Shown: positions 23,446 through 33,000, counted from the first letter of the stretch. The stretch is 64,000 nt of DNA from Acidovorax sp. Leaf191 (GCF_001424425.1 NZ_LMPT01000018.1:186001-250000), one strand, 5' to 3'. Program-made: numbers and translations. Notes: generated by a model from the letters alone, not told the origin.

Positions 23446-23514
23446 GGCGGTTGCGGGGCTCTGCGCTGGGCCGCCAGTGGGGGGCCGGCAGAGGGTTGGT
23501 TGTCAGCAGGTGAA

Positions 23515-23571
23515 TGCTATAAAAAAATATAGCTATTGGCGCTTGATGGATGGGCGGTAGCGGCCTTTTTG
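23515..23571 (+). repeat. Intergenic repeat family A, copy 2
   Basis: ATGCTATAAAAAAATATAGC then TATTGGCGCTTGATGGAT and GGGCGGTAGCGGCC. Same layout as the copy at 13371 with an A-run after GCTAT. Confidence 0.7.
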
Positions 23572-23579
23572 TGCTGTGA

Positions 23580-23639
23580 ATCGATAGAAGTCGATGGGAA
23601 TCGATAGCAATCGATAGAAATCGCGGGAGTCGATGGGAT
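23580..23639 (+). repeat. Ten-base-period tandem repeat (ATCGATAGMA)
   Basis: Six units of ten bases: ATCGATAGAA, GTCGATGGGA, ATCGATAGCA, ATCGATAGAA, ATCGCGGGAG, TCGATGGGAT. Each unit centres on the palindrome TCGA and the period equals about one helical turn. Intergenic, between repeat A copy 2 and the EF-hand gene. Confidence 0.8.
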
Positions 23640-23754
23640 CGTCGCAAGCTGCCAGGCAGTGGCCCGTCCCGACCGGTGGGTATCTGTGGGTATCTGGATC
23701 TCCCCAAGAGCTTTGTTCCCCCGCGCGGCCTTCACCAGAACCGCGTGCCTCCCA

Positions 23755-24201
23755 TCAAGGCTTCTGGTCCGATGCCGATGCCGCTGGGGCAGGGGCCGAT
23801 GCCGCCGTCCCCGCAGCCTGGGCAGCCTGCGCGGCCTTGTTCCGCTCCCGCTCCGCGCGGTACTTGGCGGCGAACGCGCGCACTTCTTCGTACGACACGA
23901 AGCCGTCTCCATCGGTGTCCGCTTCGTCGAAGGCGGCGGCCAGGCGGGGGAACAGCTTGACCTCGCTGCGGCTGAGCTTGCCGTCTCCGTTGAAGTCCAG
24001 CATCTTGAACTCGCGCTGGGCCTTGATCTCGCCCTTGCTCAGCCCCGCCTGGGGTGCATCGGCGGGGGCGGTGGCCGCTGGGGGCTGCGCGGGCGCGGCG
24101 GTCTGGGGGGCCTGGGCCAGGGCGGCGGTGCCGGCTGTGGCCATCAGGGCGCCCCAGGAGCAGCCCACCACCCAGGTCCGCAGGGAAATTCTCTTGCGCA
24201 A
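23755..24201 (-). CDS. Secreted EF-hand calcium-binding protein
   Basis: 148 residues from a TTG start at 24201, chosen because a perfect GAAGGAG lies 5 bases upstream and it gives a proper Sec signal (MRKRISLRTWVVGCSWGALMATAGTAALAQ). No in-frame ATG fits. An Ala/Pro linker is followed by two canonical EF-hand loops, DFNGDGKLSRSE and DTDGDGFVSYEE, with Asp at positions 1, 3 and 5 and Glu at 12. The C-terminus is Ala-rich. Probably a periplasmic calcium buffer or sensor. No operon partner: the next gene upstream ends about 195 bases away. Confidence 0.8.
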   Translation of the reverse strand: MRKRISLRTWVVGCSWGALMATAGTAALAQAPQTAAPAQPPAATAPADAPQAGLSKGEIKAQREFKMLDFNGDGKLSRSEVKLFPRLAAAFDEADTDGDGFVSYEEVRAFAAKYRAERERNKAAQAAQAAGTAASAPAPAASASDQKP

Positions 24202-24395
24202 ATCATGCTCCTTCAAAGCTCGGCCACGATGGTTGCACAGTTGGGCGCCGCAAGGTCGATTGCAACCGGGGCTTTGCAGGGATTCACCCGGCGTTGCACA
24301 AGCTTTGCAGAACTTTTCTGCAGGCCCTGGTGGCATTCCGTCGCGGACCGCAACGATGGCGGTATGGGCTTGACCCTCGCCGCCCGGTGGCCCGC

Positions 24396-25316
24396 TCACC
24401 CGGCGGCTGGCGTGGGCGGGTTGGAGATGCCGCTGTTCACATGCCCTGCCGGCACATGGCGCGCTGCGGACGCCACGTGGCTGCGCTGGTCGTCGAAGAA
24501 GAAGTCGGGTTCGAACTCGCGCAGGAACGGGCCTTTTTCGAGGCCACCGAGAAACATCGCTTCGTCCACGGTGATGCCCCAGTCCATCAGGGTGCGCACG
24601 GCGCGTTCGTGCGCCGGGGCGCTGCGGGCGGTGACCAAGGCGGTGCGGATGCGCATGGTCTTGGAGGCGTCGGCCTGCTGCTGCAGCCGGTGCAGCGCCG
24701 CCAGCAGGGGCTTGAAGGGGCCGCCGGCCAGTGGCAGGGCGGCCTTGGTCACCTCGTTGGCCTGAAAGGCGGGCAGGCCGCCCTCCTGGTAGATGCGCTC
24801 GGCCTCGTCGGAGAACAGCACGGCATCGCCGTCGAAAGCGATGCGCACCTCGTCGGGGTACCTGTCGCCCGCGGGCGTCGAATCGGTCATCACCCGCGCA
24901 GCCGGAAAGCCGATGCTCAGCGCCTGCTGCACGTCCTTTTCATTGGCCGACAGGAACAGGTGGGAGCCCAGCGGCCGCAGGTAGGCGAACGGGTTGCGCC
25001 CGCGGGTGAACACGCCGCGTTCGATGTGCATGCCGGCTGCCTGGGCCGACGCGAACACCCGCATGCCGCTGGCCGGGTCGTTGCGCGAGAGCATGACCAC
25101 CTCCACACGCTGAACATCCGCCGTGTTGAAGGCCAGCAGCTTGCGCACCAGCGGAAGCGCAATGCCCGGGCGCGCCGGCTGGTGCACCAGCTCCAGCTGG
25201 CGGCGCATATAGCCGGCCTCGTCGCCGGACTCGAAAATGCGGTTTTCTTCCTCCAGGTCGAAGAGGGCGCGCGACGAGATCGCGACCACCAGCTTGTCGT
25301 CCAGCGTCACGGCCAT
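24396..25316 (-). CDS. Cytosolic 5'-nucleotidase (cN-I-like family)
   Basis: 306 residues. Matches the 5'-nucleotidase family that includes vertebrate cN-I: VTLDDKLVVAISSRALFDLEEENRIFE at the start, VVMLSRNDPASGMRVFASA, FLSANEKDVQQAL, the HAD-type VRIAFDGDAVLFSDEAERIY (acid box DGDAV), FKPLLAAL, and RTALVTARSAPAHERAVRTLMDWGI, then EPDFFFDDQRSHV. It should release phosphate from nucleoside 5'-monophosphates in the cytoplasm. The nucleophile Asp in AFDGDAV and the later DD are present. Neighbours are unrelated, separated by intergenic repeats. Confidence 0.88.
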   Translation of the reverse strand: MAVTLDDKLVVAISSRALFDLEEENRIFESGDEAGYMRRQLELVHQPARPGIALPLVRKLLAFNTADVQRVEVVMLSRNDPASGMRVFASAQAAGMHIERGVFTRGRNPFAYLRPLGSHLFLSANEKDVQQALSIGFPAARVMTDSTPAGDRYPDEVRIAFDGDAVLFSDEAERIYQEGGLPAFQANEVTKAALPLAGGPFKPLLAALHRLQQQADASKTMRIRTALVTARSAPAHERAVRTLMDWGITVDEAMFLGGLEKGPFLREFEPDFFFDDQRSHVASAARHVPAGHVNSGISNPPTPAAG

Positions 25317-25406
25317 GTGGGGAACTCCATCGCAGGGCGCAGCAGCGCGCCGATGTTGCGGGATGCAGCCGCTGCCCGTGCCGGCGCCGCGCGTGTGGGC
25401 AGGGCT

Positions 25407-25490
25407 TTGCCGGCCCGTCGGGTGCGTCCTGCTTGCGACTGCGGCGCAGACTGTGGCAGCGCCAAGCGGCTCAAGGGGTGCTTCATGAAC
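25407..25490 (+). repeat. Possible degenerate copy of repeat family B
   Basis: The end CGCCAAGCGGCTCAAGGGGTG resembles GCGCGAAGCGACTCAGGGGGTG of the other copies, and a GGCTTTGCCGGCCCG segment precedes it. The central hairpin is poor. It fills the space between the 5'-nucleotidase and gspF. Confidence 0.4.
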
Positions 25491-25497
25491 CCGTGCT

Positions 25498-26730
25498 TCA
25501 TTTCACGAACTGGTTGAGCTGGATGATGGGCAGCAGCACGGCCAGCACGATCATCATGACGATGAGGCCCATGCCCACGATGAGCAGCGGCTCCAGGATG
25601 GTGGCCAGTGCCATGGCGCGGCGCTGCACCTCGGTGGACAGCTGGCGTGCTGCGCGCTGCAGCATCACCGGCAACTGGCCGGTCTGCTCGCCCAGCCGCG
25701 CGAACATCGACAGCAGGCCCGGAAAGCGCTTTTTCTGCGCCAGGGCCGAGGCCAGCGGCGCGCCTTCGCGCACCAGCACCAGCGCATCGAGTGCGTCGGC
25801 GCGCAGCGCCTGGTTGCTCAGCGTCTCGGCAGCCGCCTGCAGCGCCTTGAGGATGGGCACCCCGGCCCCCGACAGCATGGCCAGCGTGCCGGCAAACCGC
25901 GCCGCGTTGTAGCCGCGGGCCAGCTTGCCGACCAGCGGCAGGTTGAGCCACGCGGCGTCGAACCTTTCGCGCACCGAGCCGATGGTCAGCGCCCAGCGCC
26001 CGCCAAGGGCCAGCAACACCACGGCCAGCAGCAGGGCCCAGCCGTAGTTGCGCACGAAGGCGCTGATGCCCAGCATGGCGACCGTGAGGAAGGGCAGCGC
26101 GCGCTTGGTGCCTGCAAACACGCTGGCCACCTGCGGCACCACGTAGCCCACGAGGAACAGCACGATCACGATGGCCACGATGGTCACGATGGCGGGGTAG
26201 AGCGCCGCGCCCATCAACTTGGCCTTGAGCGCTTGGCGCTCTTCGAGGTCGTCGGCCAGCCGCTCCAGCACCATGCCCAGGTTGCCGCTGTGCTCGCCCG
26301 CGCCGATGACGGCGCAGTAGATGTCCGAGAACTCGCGCCGGTGCTGCGACAGCGCGCGCGCAAAACTGGAGCCGGCATTGACCTCGGCCCGCAGCGCCGC
26401 CACCAGATGGCGCTGGCGCTCGTCCTCGGCCTCTTCGGACAGGGCCGTGAGCGCACGCTCCAGCGGCAGGCCCGAGGACACCAGCCCCGCGAGCTGCCGC
26501 GTCCAGATCGACAGCGCCGTGGCGCCGAACACCGGCCGCGTGAACAGGCGCTGGCCCAGACCGGGCGCGCCGCCATGGGTGGACTGGCCGGTCTGCACCA
26601 TCTCCACCACCAGCGGCACCAGCGCCTGGGCCCGCAGCAGGCCGCGCGCGGCCTTGGCGGTGTCGGCCTCCATGAGGCCCTTGCGGGTCTGGCCCTGGGC
26701 GTCCAGGGCTTCAAAGGAAAAAGCGGGCAT
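25498..26730 (-). CDS. gspF: Type II secretion/pilus inner-membrane protein GspF
   Basis: 410 residues, the standard GspF length. N-terminus PAFSFEALDAQGQTRKGLMEADTAKAARGLLR, then two GspF domains (IWTRQLAGLVSSGLPLERALTALSEE and ARFAGTLAMLSGAGVPILKALQAAAE) with three membrane helices (YPAIVTIVAIVIVLFLVGYVV, the segment near 215, and LIVMMIVLAVLLPIIQLNQF at the C-terminus). GspF is the integral platform protein with which the ATPase GspE works. No other gsp gene is next to it here, so either it belongs to a split type II system or the rest of the cluster is elsewhere. PilC is possible, but the C-terminal LLPIIQLNQFV fits GspF. Confidence 0.9.
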   Translation of the reverse strand: MPAFSFEALDAQGQTRKGLMEADTAKAARGLLRAQALVPLVVEMVQTGQSTHGGAPGLGQRLFTRPVFGATALSIWTRQLAGLVSSGLPLERALTALSEEAEDERQRHLVAALRAEVNAGSSFARALSQHRREFSDIYCAVIGAGEHSGNLGMVLERLADDLEERQALKAKLMGAALYPAIVTIVAIVIVLFLVGYVVPQVASVFAGTKRALPFLTVAMLGISAFVRNYGWALLLAVVLLALGGRWALTIGSVRERFDAAWLNLPLVGKLARGYNAARFAGTLAMLSGAGVPILKALQAAAETLSNQALRADALDALVLVREGAPLASALAQKKRFPGLLSMFARLGEQTGQLPVMLQRAARQLSTEVQRRAMALATILEPLLIVGMGLIVMMIVLAVLLPIIQLNQFVK

Positions 26731-26892
26731 GCGGCGTGGGCTTGGGGCGTGTGGAAGCAGTCGGTGCGCCGGCAGCCCATGTCAGGGCGTGTTCACCGGC
26801 GCATCAGTCGGTAGCCCGAGATGGTAGCCGCTACCTGCGGCCCCTGGCGTGACCCCTGGCGCTGATGCCGGTGCATCGCCGGGCGCACGGCC

Positions 26893-27933
<1,041 letters not shown>

Positions 27934-28133
27934 GCACCTATTGTCTTGCGCGCAAGGTATTTGTGCCGGCAGGGTCACCAGAGCCGGCTGCGCCAGAAGG
28001 GTTGCCTTCGGGCCGAACAGGCACGGCGCAATTTTTTGATAGCCAAAAATGCGCAAGCGACACAAAATGTTTCAAGGCATTTCTGGCGGGACGATTTTCG
28101 GCCCCGTGCACGAGGCTTTTACCGGTAATTAGC

Positions 28134-28619
28134 ATGGGTTTTTTCAGCCGCCTGTTCAAGATCAAGGAACAAGATCCCACCAGCCCCGACACCACCTGGG
28201 CCCTGGAGGAAAACGGCAGCGAACTGGTGCTGGATGCCGAGTACGCATCGATGCTGATGACCGAGATCGACATCGACGCCGCCATCGCCAGCCACGAGCG
28301 GTGGCGCCTGCAACTGCAGGACATGGTCAACGGCCGCTCGCAAGAGGTCATGCGCCCCGAGCGCATCTGCCAGGACGACCGCTGCGACCTGGGCCGCTGG
28401 CTCTACGGCACCGGCAAGGTACGCCTGGGGCATTTTCCGGCGTTCGCGATGCTGGTCGCGCGGCACAAGTACTTTCACCAGCAGGCGGCCGATGTCGTGA
28501 CGCTGTTCCAGGCGGGGGAGCGGCAAAAAGCGGTGCAGTTGCTCAACAGCAGCTGCCGGCATGCGTCGAACCAGGTGTTGTTGTTGCTCAAGGAGCTCAA
28601 GCGGGGTTTGGGGCGGTGA
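28134..28619 (+). CDS. CZB-domain (chemoreceptor zinc-binding) protein
   Basis: 161 residues. After a short N-terminus (MGFFSRLFKIKEQ) comes a four-helix CZB domain with the zinc ligands: His in IASHERWRLQL, Cys in RICQDDRCDLGRWLYG, and the His pair in ARHKYFHQQAADVV. CZB domains sense zinc or oxidants at chemoreceptors and diguanylate cyclases. Here it stands alone without a receptor or GGDEF domain, so it may act as a separate partner. An alternative start upstream is not supported. A long inverted repeat follows the stop at 28675. Confidence 0.85.
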   Translation: MGFFSRLFKIKEQDPTSPDTTWALEENGSELVLDAEYASMLMTEIDIDAAIASHERWRLQLQDMVNGRSQEVMRPERICQDDRCDLGRWLYGTGKVRLGHFPAFAMLVARHKYFHQQAADVVTLFQAGERQKAVQLLNSSCRHASNQVLLLLKELKRGLGR

Positions 28620-28674
28620 ACGCCTTGCCCCATATCCGGTTGCCCATACAAAGAGCTTGAGCGTCAATTCGGCT

Positions 28675-28730
28675 GCGTATTAAAAAATTGCACTCTGGCA
28701 GATGGCTCCCCGCGCAGTTTTTTAATGCGC
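28675..28730. terminator. Long inverted repeat, probable bidirectional terminator
   Basis: GCGTATTAAAAAATTGC (28675-28691) pairs with GCAGTTTTTTAATGCGC (28714-28730), 17-base arms with two G-T wobbles and a 22-base loop. Downstream of the CZB gene. The rest of the gap up to 29005 shows no gene; it contains the promoter of the next operon, with less GC than its surroundings. Confidence 0.6.
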
Positions 28731-29005
28731 ATCTTTGGATGGCTGTCCGCTATCGCGCGTCAAGCGCCGCTGCGGATTTCAGTCTCACGCAGAGTGTTTT
28801 TGTCTTGCGTGTGATGGAGTAGGACAAGCGCGTTTGCGAATTGCGCATCGGCACACAGTTCTTACATCTGCAGACGTCTACCCGACTGTAAATCAGGGCT
28901 TCCGTCGCTATCCTTCGCCGCGAGCTCATCAGCTGTTCATGACAGCCTGTGCGCAGCAAATAATCTCTAAAAACTTGGACAGCCGGCGAAGGCATAGGAA
29001 ACCCG

Positions 29006-29797
29006 ATGATCACGGACACCGTTGGCCAAGGCGGCCGCAATTCCCTGAACGACACCATGATCGTGCAGCGGCTGCTCAACGAGATCGATATGCCAGGAGC
29101 GCAGCAATTGGTTGCTGACGGCTCGCCTGGGGCGCGGACCATTTTCAAGATTCAGGCCTTTCAACGCAGCATAGGTATGTCGCGTCCGGATGGTTTGATT
29201 CGGCCCGGCAGCAAGACGATGACGGAGCTCATGTGTCGGGCAGACGCGGAAAACACCCTGCATACAAAGGTTGCATTGACCAATCCGGCACCTACTAGTG
29301 CAGACTTGGGGGCACCTTGGATTGCGACTGCCGAAAGTGAAATCGGGCAGAAGGAGGTAGTTGGCTCAAAGGCCAATCCGCGGATCATGGAGTACCACAA
29401 GGCTTCCAAGCACTGGGCCAAAGATGATTCAGGAAAACTGGACGCGTGGTGCGGATCGTTTGTTGCGTGGGTCATGGCTAAGCATGGCTACGCACCACCC
29501 AGGGATGCTTACCGAGCCTTGGAGTGGGCTAAATTTGGTACTGCGCTCAAAGCACCTGTTTATGGCGCCATTTGTGTGAAAAGCCGGACTGGTGGTGGGC
29601 ACGTAGCATTCGCCGTGGGACAGAGCCGCGATGGCAAGGACTACTATGTTCTGGGCGGCAATCAAGACAACGAGGTGAACATCAAAAAGTATCCTGCGAC
29701 TGTGTGGGACGCTTTTGTGTTCCCCCTGGGAGCCGGGGCTGGGACCTCGCTGCCTGTCTATCAAGGGACTGCGGGAAATGCTGGAAGGGAGTCGTGA
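29006..29797 (+). CDS. TIGR02594-type peptidoglycan amidase-like protein, candidate antibacterial effector
   Basis: 263 residues. Residues about 10-75 resemble a peptidoglycan-binding domain (NSLNDTMIVQRLLNEI, DGSPGARTIFKIQAFQ, PDGLIRPGSKT). The C-terminal domain is of the NlpC/P60-CHAP kind: PWIATAESEIGQKEV, then catalytic Cys149 in DAWCGSFVAWVMAKHGY, His199 in GGGHVAFAVG, and GGNQDN as third site. No signal peptide, so it must be exported by a dedicated machine or released by lysis. The stop overlaps the next gene (TGATG), whose product is periplasmic. This arrangement is typical of type VI secretion amidase effectors with immunity proteins; no T6SS gene is in the window. Alternative: phage-type endolysin. 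GC is lower than in neighbours. Confidence 0.8.
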   Translation: MITDTVGQGGRNSLNDTMIVQRLLNEIDMPGAQQLVADGSPGARTIFKIQAFQRSIGMSRPDGLIRPGSKTMTELMCRADAENTLHTKVALTNPAPTSADLGAPWIATAESEIGQKEVVGSKANPRIMEYHKASKHWAKDDSGKLDAWCGSFVAWVMAKHGYAPPRDAYRALEWAKFGTALKAPVYGAICVKSRTGGGHVAFAVGQSRDGKDYYVLGGNQDNEVNIKKYPATVWDAFVFPLGAGAGTSLPVYQGTAGNAGRES

Positions 29798-30309
29798 TGC
29801 GGCGCAAGAGTTTGAGGTTATGTTGGATGCTGCTTCTCGGGGCGGGCATTGCGGCTCCGGTGGTATGGGCCCAGGTTCCTCTGCCCCATGCCAATGAGGC
29901 CGCCCCGTCCCTCAAGGAGCCGCTGGAGAGGGCTGTCGCACAGACACCCTATTCAGCACTTGTCATTCATACCCGCGTTGATATCGAGCCTGTGCGCCCG
30001 AAGAAAGGCGCATCAGCGGGTCAAGATGAATACACCGAAGAACGCACTGTCTATCACGCACGCGTGCTAGAAACGTTTCGCGGCAATGCTGTTCGGCAGG
30101 TCCGGTACGAGGTGTGGGGAGAGCGTGGCGAATCGGCAGTCATTGACAGCAAGCCCCAGATACTAACTTTGTGTTCTGGACCTCGCGGCTTCTATTGGCC
30201 TGGCACCGGAGCAAGCTTTCCTGCAGATCCAGAGCTTTTGGTGCTGGCACGGCGTGTCGGCCGCGAAGCGGCTGCGGGTTCGTCGCACAAATTTGTGCAG
30301 TGCCATTGA
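29797..30309 (+). CDS. Periplasmic partner (possible immunity protein) of the upstream amidase-like protein
   Basis: 170 residues from the ATG at 29797, which shares a base with the stop of the upstream gene. Sec signal MRRKSLRLCWMLLLGAGIAAPVVWAQ. The mature protein has YSALVIHTRVDIEPV, VYHARVLETFRGNAVRQVRYEVWGERGE and two late Cys (TLCSGPRGFYWPG and FVQCH) that may form a disulfide. No family recognised. A periplasmic protein encoded directly after an amidase effector is what a Tai-type immunity protein would look like; this is inference from context. The base composition matches that of the effector, not of the following ruvC. Confidence 0.72.
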   Translation: MRRKSLRLCWMLLLGAGIAAPVVWAQVPLPHANEAAPSLKEPLERAVAQTPYSALVIHTRVDIEPVRPKKGASAGQDEYTEERTVYHARVLETFRGNAVRQVRYEVWGERGESAVIDSKPQILTLCSGPRGFYWPGTGASFPADPELLVLARRVGREAAAGSSHKFVQCH

Positions 30310-30447
30310 TTTTTACGCGCGACGTGTTTTCCTGACCACGCATTGCAGGGTACAAGCCGACGAGCCAGTTCGGCTACTGCGGATGAGCGGCGCTGCGGGC
30401 GACCGGTGTCGACCGACGTGCCTGCGGGCCTGACATGGGCCCGACCC

Positions 30448-30996
30448 TCAATAACTCCGCCCCCCCTTGTACATCGCATGCTGCCGCCGATTCAGCGTGG
30501 CCGCCTCACCCAGCCGGCCCATGGCGGCCCCCGCATGCGCATGGGTGATGGCCATGCCCAGGCCATCCGCTGCATCGGTACCCGGCAGGCCGGGCAACTG
30601 CAGTAACCGGCGCACCATCTCCTGCACCTGGCTCTTGGCCGCGCGGCCGTGGCCTACCACGGCTTTTTTCATTTGAAGCGCGGTGTACTCGGCCACCGGC
30701 AGGTTGCTGGCCACCAGGGCCGTGATGCACGCGCCGCGCGCCTGGCCCAGCAGCAGGGTGGACTGGGGGTTGACGTTGACGAACACGATCTCGACCGAGG
30801 CCACGTCGGGCTCGTAGCGGGCCGCCACCTCGGTGATGCCGTCGAACAAGATCTTCAGGCGGCCGGGCAGGTCCCCCAGCGCCAGCGTGGTGGTGCGGAT
30901 GGTCCCGCTGGCCACGTAGCTGAGCTTGTGGCCGTCCATGTCCACCACGCCGAAGCCGGTGGTTTGAAGGCCAGGGTCGATGCCTAGAATTCGCAT
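30448..30996 (-). CDS. ruvC: Crossover junction endodeoxyribonuclease RuvC
   Basis: 182 residues. The RNase H-like fold is clear: [19 protein letters not shown] with catalytic Asp7, [24 protein letters not shown] with the Glu near 69, and [16 protein letters not shown] with the two Asp near 140. It resolves Holliday junctions with RuvAB. Here ruvC is not followed by ruvA or ruvB. The start ATG is next to repeat A copy 3. It converges with the effector pair. Confidence 0.95.
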   Translation of the reverse strand: MRILGIDPGLQTTGFGVVDMDGHKLSYVASGTIRTTTLALGDLPGRLKILFDGITEVAARYEPDVASVEIVFVNVNPQSTLLLGQARGACITALVASNLPVAEYTALQMKKAVVGHGRAAKSQVQEMVRRLLQLPGLPGTDAADGLGMAITHAHAGAAMGRLGEAATLNRRQHAMYKGGRSY

Positions 30997-31064
30997 TGCT
31001 ATTGTTTTGCTATTATTTTTGTAGCTTCTGGCGCCTGTCTATCAAGCGGTAGAAGGCTTTTTTC
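30997..31064 (+). repeat. Intergenic repeat family A, copy 3
   Basis: TGCTATTGTTTTGCTATTAT then TTGTAGCTTCTGGCGCCTGT and ATCAAGCGGTAGAAGGC with a final T-run. Sits between ruvC start and the stop of the cdsA-like gene, so it spans the ruvC upstream region. Confidence 0.65.
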
Positions 31065-32057
31065 TTATAAACCGAAGTACCAGCGCACGGAGTGGAAGAA
31101 CATCGGTGCCGCAAAACACAGCGCATCCACCCGGTCAAGCAGGCCGCCCGCGCCGGTGACCGACATGCCCTGCATGCCCCAGCTCGTGATGCCGCGGTCG
31201 CGCTTCAGGGCCTTCATCACCAGGTGCCCCAGGCTGCCCGCCACGCAGGCCAGCAGCGCCATGCCCAGTGCCTGGCCGGGCTTGAAGGGGGTGATGAAGG
31301 TCAGCAGCCCGCCCATCAGCCCGCCGACCGCCACGCCGGCGAGCCAGCTGGTCCATTGAAAGCTCTGGCTCACCTGGGGCGCCACGGGCCTGTGCGGAAA
31401 GCGGCGGCCCAGCAGGTGCTGCACGACCATGCAGGTCTGCACCACGAAGACCAGGAAGAACACGAGGAACGCACCCTTGTCCTTGTAGCCCGGAAAGTCG
31501 AGCAGCAGCAGCGCGGGCACGTGGCTCATGCCGTACACGCAGACCATGATGCCCCACTGCAGCTTGGCATTGCGCTCCAGAAAGCGCTGCGGGTCGTTGG
31601 CCAGCGCGCTCACCACGGGGATCGCCAAGAACACGTAGACAGGGATGAACACGGTGAACAAATCGAAGTGCTTGCTGCCCACGATCCAGAACTGCAGCGG
31701 CAGCACCACGAAGAACGCCAGCACCAGGCTGCGGTGGTCGCCCCGCCGCGTGGGCGACAGTGTGATGAACTCGCGCAGCGCAAAGAACGCCACGATGGCG
31801 AACAGCACCGTCGCCACGGTCTCGCCCAGCACCCAGCCCACCCAGAACACCGTGGCCATCATCCAGGACGTCTTGAGCAGCCCCCAGAAGCGCTTGGCCT
31901 CCACGACGCGGGCTTCGGCCTGCGGGTCGTCGCTGGCATGTTCGCGCAGATTGCGCACAAAGGCCCACACGGTGACGATCGAAAGAATGCCGAACACGGC
32001 CAGGAACAGCGCCCCGATCTGCTGCGTGGCGGTGAGATTGCGAAGGAAGTCGTTCAT
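31065..32057 (-). CDS. Phosphatidate cytidylyltransferase-like membrane protein
   Basis: 330 residues from the ATG at 32057. Eight or more membrane helices and the CdsA-type C-terminus: GSLGHLVMKALKRDRGITSW ... GAGGLLDRVDALCFAAPMFF. The GGLLDRVD part of the CTP-transferase signature is present, but the usual KD...PGHGG segment is changed to SWGMQGMSVTGAGG, as in the paralogues that sit beside acyltransferase genes (YnbB type). The start lies 5 bases after the plsC-like stop, so the two are an operon for phospholipid precursors (lysophosphatidate to phosphatidate to CDP-diacylglycerol). It is probably not the essential CdsA. Confidence 0.82.
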   Translation of the reverse strand: MNDFLRNLTATQQIGALFLAVFGILSIVTVWAFVRNLREHASDDPQAEARVVEAKRFWGLLKTSWMMATVFWVGWVLGETVATVLFAIVAFFALREFITLSPTRRGDHRSLVLAFFVVLPLQFWIVGSKHFDLFTVFIPVYVFLAIPVVSALANDPQRFLERNAKLQWGIMVCVYGMSHVPALLLLDFPGYKDKGAFLVFFLVFVVQTCMVVQHLLGRRFPHRPVAPQVSQSFQWTSWLAGVAVGGLMGGLLTFITPFKPGQALGMALLACVAGSLGHLVMKALKRDRGITSWGMQGMSVTGAGGLLDRVDALCFAAPMFFHSVRWYFGL

Positions 32058-32062
32058 GGTGG

Positions 32063-32866
32063 TCAAACTTCCCGCAGGGCGATCACCGCGCGGCGTGCGC
32101 GGTCGAGGAAGGGGCGGCGTTCTTCGCCGGATTCGAGCGCAATCGGCGCGCCGAACGTCACCGAACACAGGATGGGCACCGGCACCACTTCGCCCTTGGG
32201 CATGACGCGCTGCACGTTGTTGATCCAGGCGGGCACCAGCACCACCTGCGGGAACATCTGCGCCAGCTTGAAGAGGCCCGACTTGAACGGCTGCGGCTCA
32301 TCACCGTGGCCGCGCGTGCCTTCCGGAAAGATCACGATCGAGTCGCCGCTCTCCAGCGCACGCACCAGCGGTGCCAGCGGGTCCGATTCAGGCAAGGCCG
32401 CGCGCAGCTCCTCTGGGGTGGGCGCGCGGGGTGGGGCTTCGGGCGACGGGTCGGGGCCGCCGGCCATCGCGGTGTCTGCGTCTGACGGTGCCGTGGCCGC
32501 GGCATCGGTCACGCCCGGGGCGTCGGTAGCCACAGGAGCCATCGGGGCCGCCGCAGCGGGCGGGCGCGCGGGCGTGGCCTGCCGGTCCACATACACCGCG
32601 TTGAACACGGCCGTGGTGATCCACTGGCGAAACGGCGTCTTGGTCCAGTAGTCCTTGGCCGCGATGGGGCGGGTGATGCTGCGCAGCTCCTCGGGCAGCG
32701 CGGCCCAGATCAGCACCATGTCGGCGTGGCTCTGGTGGTTGGCGAAATAGATGCGCTGCTCGGCCTTGGGCGGGCAGCCATACCAGCGGGCCTGGGAACC
32801 GGTCAGAAACCGCACGATCCCCAGCAGGAGAAGACTCATCAACTTGGCAAGCATGGGCGGGATCAT
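32063..32866 (-). CDS. 1-acyl-sn-glycerol-3-phosphate acyltransferase-like protein with an Ala/Pro-rich insert
   Basis: 267 residues from the ATG at 32866; ATG 32854 and GTG 32884 are alternatives and none has a strong ribosome site. Motif I NHQSHAD (H-x4-D) and motif III FPEGTRG of PlsC-type acyltransferases are present, as is a membrane-facing N-terminus (LAKLMSLLLLGIVRFL). Between VYVDRQATPA and the ESDPLAPLVRALES region is a 60-residue Ala/Pro/Asp-rich segment of low complexity, unusual for the family. It precedes the CdsA-like gene by 5 bases. Divergent from the T3SS chaperone gene. Confidence 0.85.
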   Translation of the reverse strand: MIPPMLAKLMSLLLLGIVRFLTGSQARWYGCPPKAEQRIYFANHQSHADMVLIWAALPEELRSITRPIAAKDYWTKTPFRQWITTAVFNAVYVDRQATPARPPAAAAPMAPVATDAPGVTDAAATAPSDADTAMAGGPDPSPEAPPRAPTPEELRAALPESDPLAPLVRALESGDSIVIFPEGTRGHGDEPQPFKSGLFKLAQMFPQVVLVPAWINNVQRVMPKGEVVPVPILCSVTFGAPIALESGEERRPFLDRARRAVIALREV

Positions 32867-33000
32867 ACGGGGCGGGGTGCGCACGGCAGGGCGGGGCGCT
32901 GCTGGATGGGGGCTGCACGCAAAGAAGTCGCCGGGTGAGGAACTCCCGGCGTCCGCCTGTTACTCAGTGGTCACTGGATTGACCAGGCAGGAGCACCACC

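Noticed and set aside
13587..23639. CRISPR array
   Set aside because: The tandem arrays here have 6- and 10-base periods without spacers; no repeat-spacer pattern and no cas gene.
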